Source: Margaritifera margaritifera (taxonomy: Eukaryota > Mollusca > Bivalvia > Unionida > Margaritiferidae). From it: 64,000 bases of DNA. This document shows, piece after piece, positions 53,721-64,000 of this stretch. Within the stretch, counting starts at the first letter, position 1, and each line of letters opens with the position of its first letter. The position numbers and the translations under genes were made by a program. The notes beneath the pieces were generated by a model. The model searched no databases and had not been told where the DNA came from. It saw nothing but the letters and a program-made list of their open reading frames with translations. The DNA is taken from NCBI GenBank assembly GCA_029931535.1, contig JAQPZY010001621.1, forward strand, positions 1,488,001 to 1,552,000, given 5' to 3'.

Positions 53721-56700
53721 TAGGAATAAGTACTTTTTAGAATTTGTAACACCTAGGTTTCTGGTGTTTCTAACTTCCTATCTTTCATCACTCCTGTAAT
53801 TTTTGTTGCAATTTTTTTCATATGTGCCTTTATAGCAGAATAAAAAATTAATAATATAAGGGTTTGTGTATAGTGTAAATCAGAATTAAGTACATAATTT
53901 TGTTCTTGTTTTGTAGGCAAGTTGTCTTTGTTTTGTAGTAGAAGTGTTGGTAGTTGTTATGTTCATTGGTATTTTAAAAAAAGCCAGCTTTTTTCGAATA
54001 AGTCTATAGCCAACAAATGTATCTGTTTATCATCTGATATAATATAAATTTAGGATGCCTTGTAATAATTCTGTGTTACTTAAAGGTGTTATTAGAATAA
54101 AAGTGATCTATTATATGGTTAGTTAGTTTCACAACAAATTAGGGTTCTGTTCCGTTCTAAGGGATAGGAATATTATGCAGCATATTTACCAAGCAGACCA
54201 AGGTCAACAAACTAGAATATTTGAACACTATTAAAAACTATATTCCCTTTTCAATCAAAACCATGAAATATAATTTTTTTAAATTGTTCATTGGAAGTAA
54301 AGTTGTTGAACAAAATATTTTAGTATTTTATGCTAGACCACGTGATTCCAAGCATACCTTGGCAGATAAATCTTGGGCCCTGTGTTCATATTAAACAATT
54401 AAAAGCACAAAAAGATGTGTATCTGTCATTACCAGTAAGTATTGTCAGTGATCTAGACAGCCAGTAAAAAAAATGTTCTAATTATGGATGGAATACATAA
54501 AAGGAAACTGTCTGCTTGCTTGTTAGCTCTTTGATGATGTACATACATTGGAGAATCTGAGTACTTGTTATGCCTAAAATGCACTTTAAAAAGTAATGGC
54601 AGGCTTTTGTTTGATCAGGATGACTTCTGCTAAGGAAAAGGGTAACATTATGGTCATACATTATGGATATAAATGGAATGAGGGAACAATTCCTGCAAGC
54701 AAAATTGTATAAGTTTTGATTGGTATATTTCAAGATAGTAATTCTGGAACTGCCAATGGAATTTGGGGCCACCAGGTGGCCCAAATTACTATAGAAGAAT
54801 TATCCCTTAGAACCATTTTAGGGTCGAGGGTTGTTCTTTCCTCCACTTACCAAGCAGAACAAGATAGTCGGAAGCTATGTGGACAACCTTTTTCCATGAG
54901 TAGCCATAGCCATTACTAGCTTTTTTCTAAAGGTGATTGACTAAAACTGATTTTTCCTTAGAAGTGAGTATAGTAACCCTGTCAGTTGTAAGGGTTTTAG
55001 GATCAATCTGGATAAATTTGTAGTCTCTTCAAGTTGCCTCAGGGACTCCAAACTGATTGGAGGCACCAAGAAGCAGATGAGCCAAGAGAATATATCAGAA
55101 AAGAATTCATAATACATGTAGCAAATTTGATGATTTTTTTTATGATAAAAATAGAATCTGTACAAATACTCTCAAGTTACAGAATTTTTTGTAAAAATTA
55201 AAATTACTTGTTGAAATGGTTTTTTTGTTCTTTTTGTTGTGGAAAAAAAAATTGATAGTGTTGACACTGATAATGTCACATCACATGAAAATTGCATGAG
55301 ATGGGAGGTAAACAAATGACCATGAACTTGGCACCCTCTCAAATATAGGACCCTCAGTGCTAAATTTGAAGGATCAGAGTTTAAATTTAAGGAGTCAAAC
55401 ACTTTAAGTTTTATAACACTGTGGCAATATGTTTTTTAAATATAAAACATAACAGCTTCAATAAAAAGAAATATTTACTGACTACTGTTGATGTTTTTAA
55501 ATATGAACATATTATTCATGTCTTACATATGAGAGAAGTATTTTAGAGAATATTCAGTAAACTTTTTTACTTCAGGAGTGTATGAGTAAAAGAGACAGAC
55601 TGAATTAACTGTGAGTGAATGTGCACGTATTTGTGTGCGCAGTGACATATTTCCGCACAGGCTGACTAGGCCTAGGGTGGCAAATTTACTGAGTGGCAAA
55701 ATTCCGGCAGCATGTTAAAAAAAAAAAACAACAACAAAAAACTCTGAGGGGAATAAAAATGTGTAGTGAACACAACACTAATAAGCAGTTGTTAAAAATA
55801 AGATAGTGATTCGTAACCCTTCTCTTCCTGCCACCCCTTACCTCTTTGCAATTGTGTGGGGCGGCACTTCTGAATGGGACAAGGGGCGGCAAACACCTAA
55901 ATGCAATGCTGTGTGTGTGTGTGACTTACCTGCAAGAATAGTACCAAGTGGTTGGAAAATAGCAGTGTCTTTGGGCACACCACCTCTTGATGCCAGAACA
56001 ACATGTTGTTGGGGCAAGCACACCCAGGAACATCTGTGAGCATATACTTGGCATTTGGGTGAAAATCCCAAAACAGGTTGGCCAAAGATGGCCAGGGAGG
56101 CAGCTGCTCAGGAATATTACAATTTAAATTTATGACAACTGTTGTTTTATTAACTCTTTAAATTAAATTATAATAAAACAAGGAAGTACTCAACACACCT
56201 TATGTCTCATTTGAATGTGCAAAATTGCTTTGTAACTTTGTTACAGTCTTGATCCTAACCTAATATACCTCTCCGTCAATAATTTGTGCAGAACAAGGTC
56301 CAAAACATAGAGAAAGGGTTGGACATTGACATTGAGATGAGAGGTAGGGATGTTAAATGGTTATTACTCATTTTACAATAATTATCAATAAATAGCTTTT
56401 TTCAAATTAAGTTCTTCACTTTTCTGTATGAATTACCTTTATTTTCAAGATAACCAATCTTTGAAAGATTGTTAAAAACATTACTTTAGGAGGTTTCAAT
56501 ACACATCACATGTGTAGCAGTGAAAACATTGTGTATTAATATCGCTGCTTTTTGCATGTGAATGTGAATACATACTAGTACTATTGTTGATGCAGAATAT
56601 AACTAGATTCTTTATTTTAAAAAAGATGGACATTTATATTAAGAAACAATGTCGAAACTCTATTTTCTATTGTTCTGTCAGTAAAATATTGATGCTGTGA

Positions 56701-57909
56701 TTTCATTGCAAGTAATTGCAAAATTTGTGCTCATCCTTAATCAAATATTTGAGTGCCAATTCAGAAATTTTAAGGTCACTACAAATTTTGGATTTTGCTT
56801 GTCAGAAATGAATCCTATCTCTGAAATTAAGCTTTTCATTCACAGAGTACACCCTTCACTTGGTTCCCTTACTATCGTTGATCACATTTGCAAATTATTA
56901 GGATAAACCACTGATTAATGTTGGATTCTTTAATGCTGTTACTTACATAATAATATTTAAAATAGTGTTTCATTGGTTAAAAAAACACCATTAACACAGA
57001 TATGCTTTAATTTGGGGCAATAAAAGAATCCAATTTTGCTCACTCCTGGAAGGTAAACTTGTGACTTTATTGGTGGGATTCTTATAGATCAGGAGTGACT
57101 GCATTATCACAGAAGTTGATTACGAAGCAAGTGACTACTGAGAAGCAATTTTTTTTCTGACGAGTGATATAAAAGTTGACCATATGTGATATAGTTGAGG
57201 GGTGGGGGGATAGATGGTGGCATCAGGCAAGGCAAAGTCATCTTAGAATTCTTTTTGGAGAGGAAATGACAAGACCTAGAGTGACCATTCCTGCCCCAGG
57301 GTGGACTCCACAGTTTAACTGATTGCTTGATTGATTAGGTTTTCAGATTCATATTTTGTCTGCATATTGGCTGTTACACCACTCGGTTGTTCTTGTTTGC
57401 CAATCAAGACATGTGATGAGTGGCTACTTTGAATTAAGTGGGCATAGCAGATTGCTAGCTGACTATTTATCACCCTTTTGATTAAAGGAAGCATTGATGG
57501 TTTCAGGTATGGGCTTCTTTAATAATTAACACTAACCTGACTGATCTTTGATGTTAAAACCATCTTTGTACGGTACCACATACAGGATCAAACTGAGGCG
57601 TGTCATGAGGTTTCACTACCTTGAAAATATGGGACTCCATAGAGGGACTCCCAGCCAAATTTTATTTGCATCACACTCATGTTTTTGTGCACATTTGACA
57701 CAAACTCCTGTGTTATTGAAAGCATTAAAGGACTGCCTCTTTTGATGTGGTGAATGATTCTGTCTTTTCCACTTGACACACCAAAATTTTGATTTAAGAT
57801 TCAAATCCCTATACTCAAGTAATCTGCACAAGTGTCTTGATTTATTTACAGAGAAACCCTTCACAAACATCTTAAGAAAATTACTTAAGCATGTAACAGA
57901 GTTTCCATT
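53721..57909. other. intron 1, no gene seen
   Basis: AT-rich with poly-A and (GT) runs. One fragment at 54716-54920 faintly resembles a retroelement RNase H segment but is too degraded to call. Confidence 0.4.
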
Positions 57910-58190
57910 AATGGATGTCCCAACACATTATACACCTGACTTCTTCTCCAGGATGTCCAGAAATCTACCACTGAATGGCCTAGGGACTTAGCTTTTTCAT
58001 CTACCTATATAATAATTAACCCCTGTCCCAACAGTTACAAAATGCAACTTATCTCAGCACTTAGAGCCAGTTAATTGTAACTTTTAATTGATTTACAATG
58101 CCCAATGAAGAAAACAATGCCAACACCACAATTATTTCCTGTGTAGTCATGTTCCCAAGTCAGCCTTGTGTGAACACTGAAAAGGGAATA
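57910..58190 (+). repeat. dispersed repeat, copy 2 of 2
   Basis: Homologous to 1050-1330. Confidence 0.65.
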
Positions 58191-58670
58191 ATTGAGCTGC
58201 AAGCATAGTGTGAAGATAAAGAGCCCTTCCAGTTATTTGAATAAAGTTAATGTTGTTGACCTTGCTTGCAGAAACATAAGGAATATATGGTCGATTTAAA
58301 CAGTATATATTTGCAGAAGTCATCATGGAAAGTACATGCAATGAATAAGTGATATAGAGAATTGAGCAACAAGCATAAAGCTTATTTTGGGCTTTCTCCT
58401 CACTAACAATAATATTTACTGTCATAATGTGGTTGATGTGAGTAATGAAGGCATAGAATTGCAAACATTAAAACATCCTAATGAGATATTAAAAGAAAAC
58501 TGTCCATACACTATTGTAATAATGTCAGTAACTTATAAGCATTTATAGCAGTAACATGTTAACTGTGTATTTGCAAGACAACAAATGAGAGAAAAAGAAA
58601 AATATATGTAGATGTTGGCATTGATGGGGATGGTGGTGTTAGGTTAAGGACTTGTAATTTCAGTTCAGGT

Positions 58671-58702
58671 TATATATATATATATATATATATATATACC
58701 AG

Positions 58703-58751
<49 letters not shown>

Positions 58752-58753
58752 AG

Positions 58754-58826
<73 letters not shown>
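58671..58826. repeat. (TA)n with ACCAGATACA interruptions
   Basis: Three TA arrays separated by ATACCAGATACATA. Confidence 0.95.
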
Positions 58827-58828
<2 letters not shown>

Positions 58829-59459
58829 AGAGCTATAATAGCTTAGTGTGGATACATAAGTAGTGATTAAACAAATCTATAAGTTGCAATTATATACTTT
58901 TGGATAACCTTGAAAATCTCATTGATCTCAAGCGACTGTAAGGGGTTACCCATTAAAATCCAAGTTATATCTGCCTATAATATGGGTAAAGGTAGAGCCC
59001 AAAAGTTAAAAGAATAGGTGCAGATGGAATTGAGAATCTTGATCTGAACAGTTGGAATAGATGAAAATAATTTTTGCAAATAATATGAAATCAGGGTTAT
59101 AACTTCCTTAGTTATCACATAAATTGAAATTAACAACTTTGCTTTCAAAATAAAAACTGTTGCATTATGAAAATAATGTAACCAACCACATTTAATGACT
59201 TGCATACATGGTGGCTTGCATCTTGAGAAAGGATTTTATGTGTCCTCAAGATGTGGGAAAGATACATTATTGTATTAATATAGTATTATCTTCATTAACT
59301 TCATATGAAATGATGATATTCAGACTAATGGTTGGCAGAAATAAGAATTTCAGTCTGAGACAGACACCATTTCCCAAAAACTTTTTTTTTTCAGCAATGG
59401 CTTGCCGTTGACTTTACTCAATTTGCCATTGACTTACACATTTTTTTTTTTTTTTGCAG

Positions 59460-59551
59460 GGGGAAAAAAACAATGGATTTTATGTGCTATATCATAACAT
59501 GAAACATGGCCAGACCTCTAGTAAAGAACTTATTGACTTTCTCCGAGAAAG
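59460..59551 (+). CDS. FCHO2: FCHO-like F-BAR gene, exon 2
   Basis: After a long T tract and GCAG acceptor (59458-59459), 92 nt encode [18 protein letters not shown] then [12 protein letters not shown], and a donor AG/GTAAGATC follows. The sequence is nearly identical to the start of the FCHO1/2 F-BAR domain, whose concave face binds PI(4,5)P2-containing membrane. Phase 0 entry fits exon 1; exit is after two bases of a codon. Confidence 0.9.
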
Positions 59552-59617
59552 GTAAGATCTTCTGATGTTTATATTAAACTTTTTTTGGCACAGAAAATCT
59601 ATTTCACAATCAGTTCG

Positions 59618-59621
<4 letters not shown>

Positions 59622-59648
<27 letters not shown>
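59622..59648. repeat. (TA)n microsatellite
   Basis: TA tract followed by (GTAT)n. Confidence 0.9.
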
Positions 59649-59661
<13 letters not shown>

Positions 59662-59739
59662 GTGTGTGTACACACATATACCAGTTTTACACAATAGGGT
59701 AAACTGGTGATGAAAAGTTATTATTTGGACCCAGCATTG

Positions 59740-60640
59740 AGTTGCATGAGCCCTGTAGTAATCACCTTTTCCATCTGTCCTTGATTCATCTGTCCATGTG
59801 TTTTTTCATTCAGAATTGTTGTAACCACCAAAGCTCTGCAACCCTTACACATAATTGGATGCCATTTGGTAGTGAAATTGCCTAAGATACTTATATGTCC
59901 CATTTGAATGTTTTGTCTTTTTTGGTCCAATTTTGATGGTGTTTTTGCCCTTTTTCAATAAATTTTACATTTCCACTAATCCAATTTGGAGTGTGCATTG
60001 TCCTATAGATAGATCTAGATTTGCTTTTTATGTCTTTTGTCTAGTCAGCGCAATTTTTGGTTAGAGTTAGGGTGTTTGACAATAAACTTCACACCTTCAC
60101 AGGGAATGTTTACTTGTAACATACACAGCTCAAGATTCAATCAGCCTACTCTGATACAATTTGGTATGAACATTTGTCTCATAGATCTAGGTGTGCCTTT
60201 TGCAGATTTTATCTTATCTACTCCATTTTGGGTAGAGTTATGCTCCTTGTCGAGCATATTCTTGTCTTCTCATAGTAACTTTGAATGTTGCCTGCAATCA
60301 GCATAGCTCGGGAACCATTCAACATATTCTGATAGAATTTGGTAAGAATGTTGTCTTTTATACATAGAGGTGCATTTTATGAGTTTTGTCTTGTCTGCAC
60401 CATTTTGGATAGAGTTATGGCCCTTATCAGTCTACTTCATATCTTTACATGGAGTGTTGCTTGTAATCAGCATAGTTCAAGAACTATTCAACATGTTCTG
60501 ATGCAGTTTGATGTAAACATTCTTTCTTAGACCTATCTGTCTTGTCTTCTCCAGTTTTTGACAACAGAGTTATGGCCCTTGTTGATCAACTTCATATATT
60601 TTTATCTTTACATGGGATGTTGCTTGTATTGATGAGACCT
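59740..60640 (+). repeat. diverged tandem repeat, about 180-bp units
   Basis: About five imperfect units share TTTGGTAYRAACATT, GAGTTATGGCCCTT and CATAGCTCAAGAAC-like blocks (for example near 60120, 60300 and 60470). Confidence 0.65.
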
Positions 60641-60979
60641 TGAAGGAGTTTCATTTCAAGCATCATCATTTAGAGTAGTCATGACCCCTGTATGCCCATC
60701 TTCTCCTTACTTTGGTTTCCCAGCACAGGTTCTTCTGTTTCAGGCCCTATGGAGTAAATTGTAGTGAGCAGAGCCCTTGTGATATTCCCATCACTGATGG
60801 CTCTAGCGTTGTACATAGTAATCAGTTAGATCCTTTCTTTTATAACTTGTACTATCATAGGTGCATCTGTAGTGCTGTAAATCACAACATTTCATTTTTC
60901 CCCACATATAAGTCATTGGGTAGAATTTGTAAGCTTTTATACAATTTCATCAGTTATAACTTCTTATGTTGGCTAATTG

Positions 60980-61690
60980 CCATTCTGTTTTTTGAAGACA
61001 TTGCCAGGATTATGTCATCCATCCTGTTTTTTTAAAAATATTTCACTGCATACATGCACATGCATTGTCAGGCAACTCTACCATTTAAGATAGAGACTTT
61101 TAATATTGTGATACCGTATATACTCGCTTATAATGCAAGACCAATTGCAAACTGCATAGACCCAGATCTGCCATTGCATAATGCGCTGGCAGATCTGGGT
61201 CTATGCAGTCTGTAAGGTCTAATCAGTAGAACAAACAACATAGACCCTGATATGTCGGTGCATTATGCGACGGCAGATCAGGGTCTGTGTTGTTTGCATT
61301 TGGAGCTGGCTTATACGCAAGTATATATGGTATGTTTTGGGGTGGGTTGTACACGTGCAAACTGCAATGGAAGTTTGATCCATCCTCTTAGTGTGGAGCT
61401 GGTAGAGTTGGAGTGGTTAGATTGGGCAAGGATTATTGAGGAACAAAGCTTGGGGCAGTTCAGTATTGTAAGTTTAGTAACTTCAGTTTCTAATTTCCAG
61501 TAAAAGTAAAATGTTAAAAATCATATACAGAGACCATTGTTTTTGACTCTCTTTCTTGTGCTTTTCTGCTCAACCAAAGTGTAAAGTATTGCCATAAGTA
61601 CAGTAATTTCATTGCCAGTTGATGAAATATTTGCCAAAGACTAATTTTCTCTTGACTAAGCATTGATTGACTTTGCCACAACAAAACTTT
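60980..61690 (+). repeat. local duplication, copy 1 (with MITE)
   Basis: Homologous to 62130-62610 in direct orientation; shared blocks include GAAGTTTGATCCAT, GATTATTGAGGAACAAA-like and ATATGCCAAAG-like sequences. It contains an extra 217-bp MITE. Confidence 0.75.
61114..61330. mobile_element. 217-bp TA-inserting MITE
   Basis: Ends CCGTATATACTCGCTTATAA and the inverse of CCATATATACTTGCGTATAA, flanked by TA (61112-61113, 61331-61332). Inside are two long hairpins built on CATAGACCCAGATCTGCC and CATAGACCCTGATATG. The paralogous copy near 62262 keeps the empty TA site. Same family as 12527-14312. Confidence 0.85.
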
Positions 61691-62129
61691 TAATATCCTT
61701 GCTTTTTTTAAAGTGTCAGAGATAATATGACACCCTCTGTCTGTCTCTCTATCCATCCACACCTATCTGCCTGTAACCACACTTCCTTCTAAACCGTTAC
61801 GTGAAAATTCACAAAATTTGTAAATATATTTCCTCTTTGGTAACTCTGCAAGAGGGGTGTCATCCTTGGCTTCCACTCATGGGGTCCCTGGGAAGGGGTC
61901 AGAGGTCAGATTTACACAAATTTCATTTACAAGAACATTTTCAAATAATTTCTGAACAGACTTTATCTATGCAGTCATACCAGAAAGATGCATGATATAT
62001 TTCAGGGATTTTGCATTATGATCCCAGGGTCACTGTTTCAAAATATGCAGTTAAAAGCGAGAGGATTTGTGATGGTGAGTCATTGCTGGTGCCCTAGCTT
62101 GTAACATTTCTTATTATGACTTATTGCCC

Positions 62130-62610
62130 CAGTGCCTTTTGAAGAAGTTGTTAGGATTATTTCATACAGCCTGGCTCAGGTTCTTTAATTTTTTAGTGCA
62201 TGCATGTGGATTGACAGGCAATTCCATGAGGGATAATAGAGACTTTTAATCTTCAAATAGACTTTGGGGTGGTTTGTACATGTGCAAAACAGCCATAGAA
62301 GTTTGATCCATGCCCTGAGTGTGGACCTGGTAGGGTTGGGGTGGTTACATTCTGTGAGGAAAGATAAATAATTGAGGAACAAATCATGGGGACAATGCTG
62401 TATAGTAACTTGTAACTTCAGTTTCTTATTTTTAGTTAATGCAAAATCTTTATAACCATATATAAAGGCCGTTTCTTAAACTCTTTTTGTCCTTCTTTGC
62501 ACAGCGTAAGCATTAATTATTGCCAGAAGTATGGTAATTTGATTAATGGTTTGTGAAATATATGCCAAAGTCAAATTTTCTTATGAATAAGTGTTAATAT
62601 ACTTTGCCAC
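62130..62610 (+). repeat. local duplication, copy 2 (empty site)
   Basis: See copy 1. It ends just before the exon at 62638. Confidence 0.75.
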
Positions 62611-62637
62611 CCTATAACATTTATATTACATTTTCAG

Positions 62638-62712
62638 CTGCACAGTGGAAGAAACCTACAGCAAGCTGCTCATCAAATTGTCCAAAGCAGTGGCTCAGTG
62701 TTCACAGCAAGG
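62638..62712 (+). CDS. FCHO2: FCHO-like F-BAR gene, exon 3
   Basis: Acceptor TTTTCAG (ending 62637), 75 nt, donor GTAAGATG (62713). One base completes the split codon (AG+C), then CTVEETYSKLLIKLSKAVAQ and CSQQG follow. This continues the F-BAR domain exactly where FCHO2 has its IEEAYS..KLAKS..QLG helix. It exits after two bases of a Gly codon. The next exon is outside the window or not recognised. Confidence 0.9.
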
Positions 62713-63828
62713 GTAAGATGATCATTTATGAAGTGCTGATACCATACAAATTTTCAGTTAAGTTCTTCCCTTTGTCAGGGTTAACCAATTGTCAAAATCA
62801 GATGGTAGCCCAGTGGTCTAATTGGAAAAGAACCTGGTGGGCAAGCATGAGTTTAACATACCAGAGAATGCTCTTTAATTTTAAACTATTTGCTTTGAGA
62901 ATTCCCTTTTTCTTTGTTATGTCATTATTAATTATTCTTGTTTGTGAAATATTTTTATAGTTATATTTTGAACAAGTTTAGAGAAAAATTTATGATATAA
63001 TGTAGTAGTTTACTGGACTATCTGAGATCAAAATATGGTAGCCCAGATCAACATTTGAGTAGCCCTTGTTTACAGAATGTGTGTGTATATACAAGACATA
63101 TACAAAACTACTTGCCTGTTATGTTACGTGTTTACCTGTTATCAGGTTTGATATGGCATATGGATACATCAAGGCCATCAGGCCTAGATCTATTCATAAG
63201 TCATATAAAATGAGTTCTTTCCCCTGACTCGGAACAAAACATGAATGTGGTTGTGTTTTAGTACATACCAGGGATCGCGCTGGGCTTCGCCAATGTCGCA
63301 AATTGAGATTTTTTTCCTAATTGGCGACAAAATATACCATCTGGTGATTTTTTTTTTGCGACAACATTTTGGCTGTTAAAACTTGTATATATAATCGTGG
63401 GTTTTGAGTGGAGGAGTTCAAAAGCACCATGAAAGGAAGCTGCAAACTTGGTTATAAAATGCACTGGAATCTATCTGTTGTTATATTAACAAATCCTCTG
63501 TTCATATTGACAAACCATCTTACCAGTGCATTGTTATATCATAATCCACTTATGCTGACATCTGGCCTGAGTACTGTATGCTGTGATACACTCAAATAGT
63601 CATGCTAACGGACTAGCTACAATCGACCAAATGACAGCAAATCCTTTTTTTTTTTTTTTTGAAAAATGTACCAGAAAAAATAGTTTTGCTGAAACTTCAA
63701 AGAAAAGTGATTACCTTTCTGTATAAATACTAAGCAAGTGAGAAAAAAAAACCAGTCTCAATCAGAACAATATACTGTCATGGGTAAACGTAAGTTAGAC
63801 TTTTTGTGTTCATCATCTCATCCTAAGA
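62713..63828 (+). other. FCHO intron 3, no exon seen
   Basis: No further FCHO exon recognisable; scattered poly-T runs. Confidence 0.4.
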
Positions 63829-63831
63829 GTA

Positions 63832-64000
63832 CCGTCTGTACTCGTGTATAAACCGCATAATTTAGGAAAAAATAAAAGCCTGGAAGAAGGGGGGTCATTT
63901 TATACACGGGACAAGGTCTAAACTTAAATTTTTTTACAAGTTTTCTTGTTGACTACCCGCATATATTGGAGGAGACTGGGTGGATAGATAGATAGGAATA
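63832..64000 (+). mobile_element. left part of a TA-inserting transposon, cut by window end
   Basis: CCGTCTGTACTCGTGTATAA after TA (63830-63831) matches the terminal family at 12527 and 61114. The other end is beyond 64000. Confidence 0.55.

Noticed and set aside
54716..54920. Plus-strand ORF faintly like a DIRS/retroelement RNase H segment
   Set aside because: Only a loose similarity (VVLSSTYQAEQDSRK); no flanking domains or repeats to support it.

Overview
The window is intron-rich, AT-rich, microsatellite-laden animal DNA, most likely from a bivalve or other mollusc. The basis is two tRNA-derived SINE copies of a bivalve-like type, many TACATGTA words, (TA)n/(CA)n/(CATA)n tracts, and short host exons with metazoan splice sites. 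Two host genes are visible. A minus-strand gene of unknown identity enters from the left (exon 1 at 10860-10872, a phase-compatible exon at 5550-5627). A plus-strand FCHO1/FCHO2-like F-BAR gene starts at 49815 (exons 49815-49841, 59460-59551, 62638-62712) and runs off the right edge. Almost everything else is mobile DNA.

The centre (12523-38937) is a nested assembly of Polinton/adintovirus-like elements. The outer element has divergent terminal inverted repeats (TIRs) starting AGTAGTTATATGAGCC; its left TIR is split by a 1.8-kb TA-inserting DNA transposon (12527-14312). Without insertions it would be about 16.3 kb. It holds two different family-B DNA polymerase pseudogenes: a plus-strand one at 24568-28400, and a minus-strand one at 31375-33843 that lies in a canonical Polinton block with integrase, PLA2-like domain, protease, pX-like proteins and a capsid-like remnant. 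It also holds a BIR (inhibitor-of-apoptosis) domain and a tentative BRO-N-like fragment. No FtsK/HerA packaging ATPase was seen. Nearly all of these genes are broken.

An 8,318-bp inner element (15770-24087) is inserted in the outer one. It has 280-bp TIRs about 98% identical and a perfect 6-bp target-site duplication, ATTCTT. It encodes no polymerase or integrase, so it is a non-autonomous relative. It carries a capsid-like remnant, a linked conserved protein, an adenain-type protease and a row of small genes.

The most unusual feature is that the small genes end in a metazoan replication-dependent histone-mRNA 3' signal: a 16-nt stem-loop such as GGCCCTTTTCAGGGCC, then ACCCA, then a purine-rich CAAGAAAAGA. 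Six clear or near-clear copies and one decayed copy occur. This suggests virus-like genes expressed through the host histone 3'-processing route. They share a promoter module (CACGTCCGCGCTT plus TATA; CRE and CCAAT at others).

Two of these promoters are interrupted at or near the predicted start site by insertions flanked by direct repeats (19165-19968 and 20993-22536). The two insertions share a highly structured 3' region whose hairpins show compensatory differences between copies. This looks like an undescribed structured retroposon or RNA element.

Farther right are another SINE, a Mutator-like element (41184-49698, 10-bp TSD), and within it a Ty3/Gypsy element with integrase upstream of reverse transcriptase (Gmr1-type order). 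Its host element ends 117 bp before the FCHO start codon. The FCHO introns contain a pogo/Tigger-type transposase relic, tandem repeats, a local duplication and a 217-bp TA-inserting MITE whose empty site survives in the paralogous copy.
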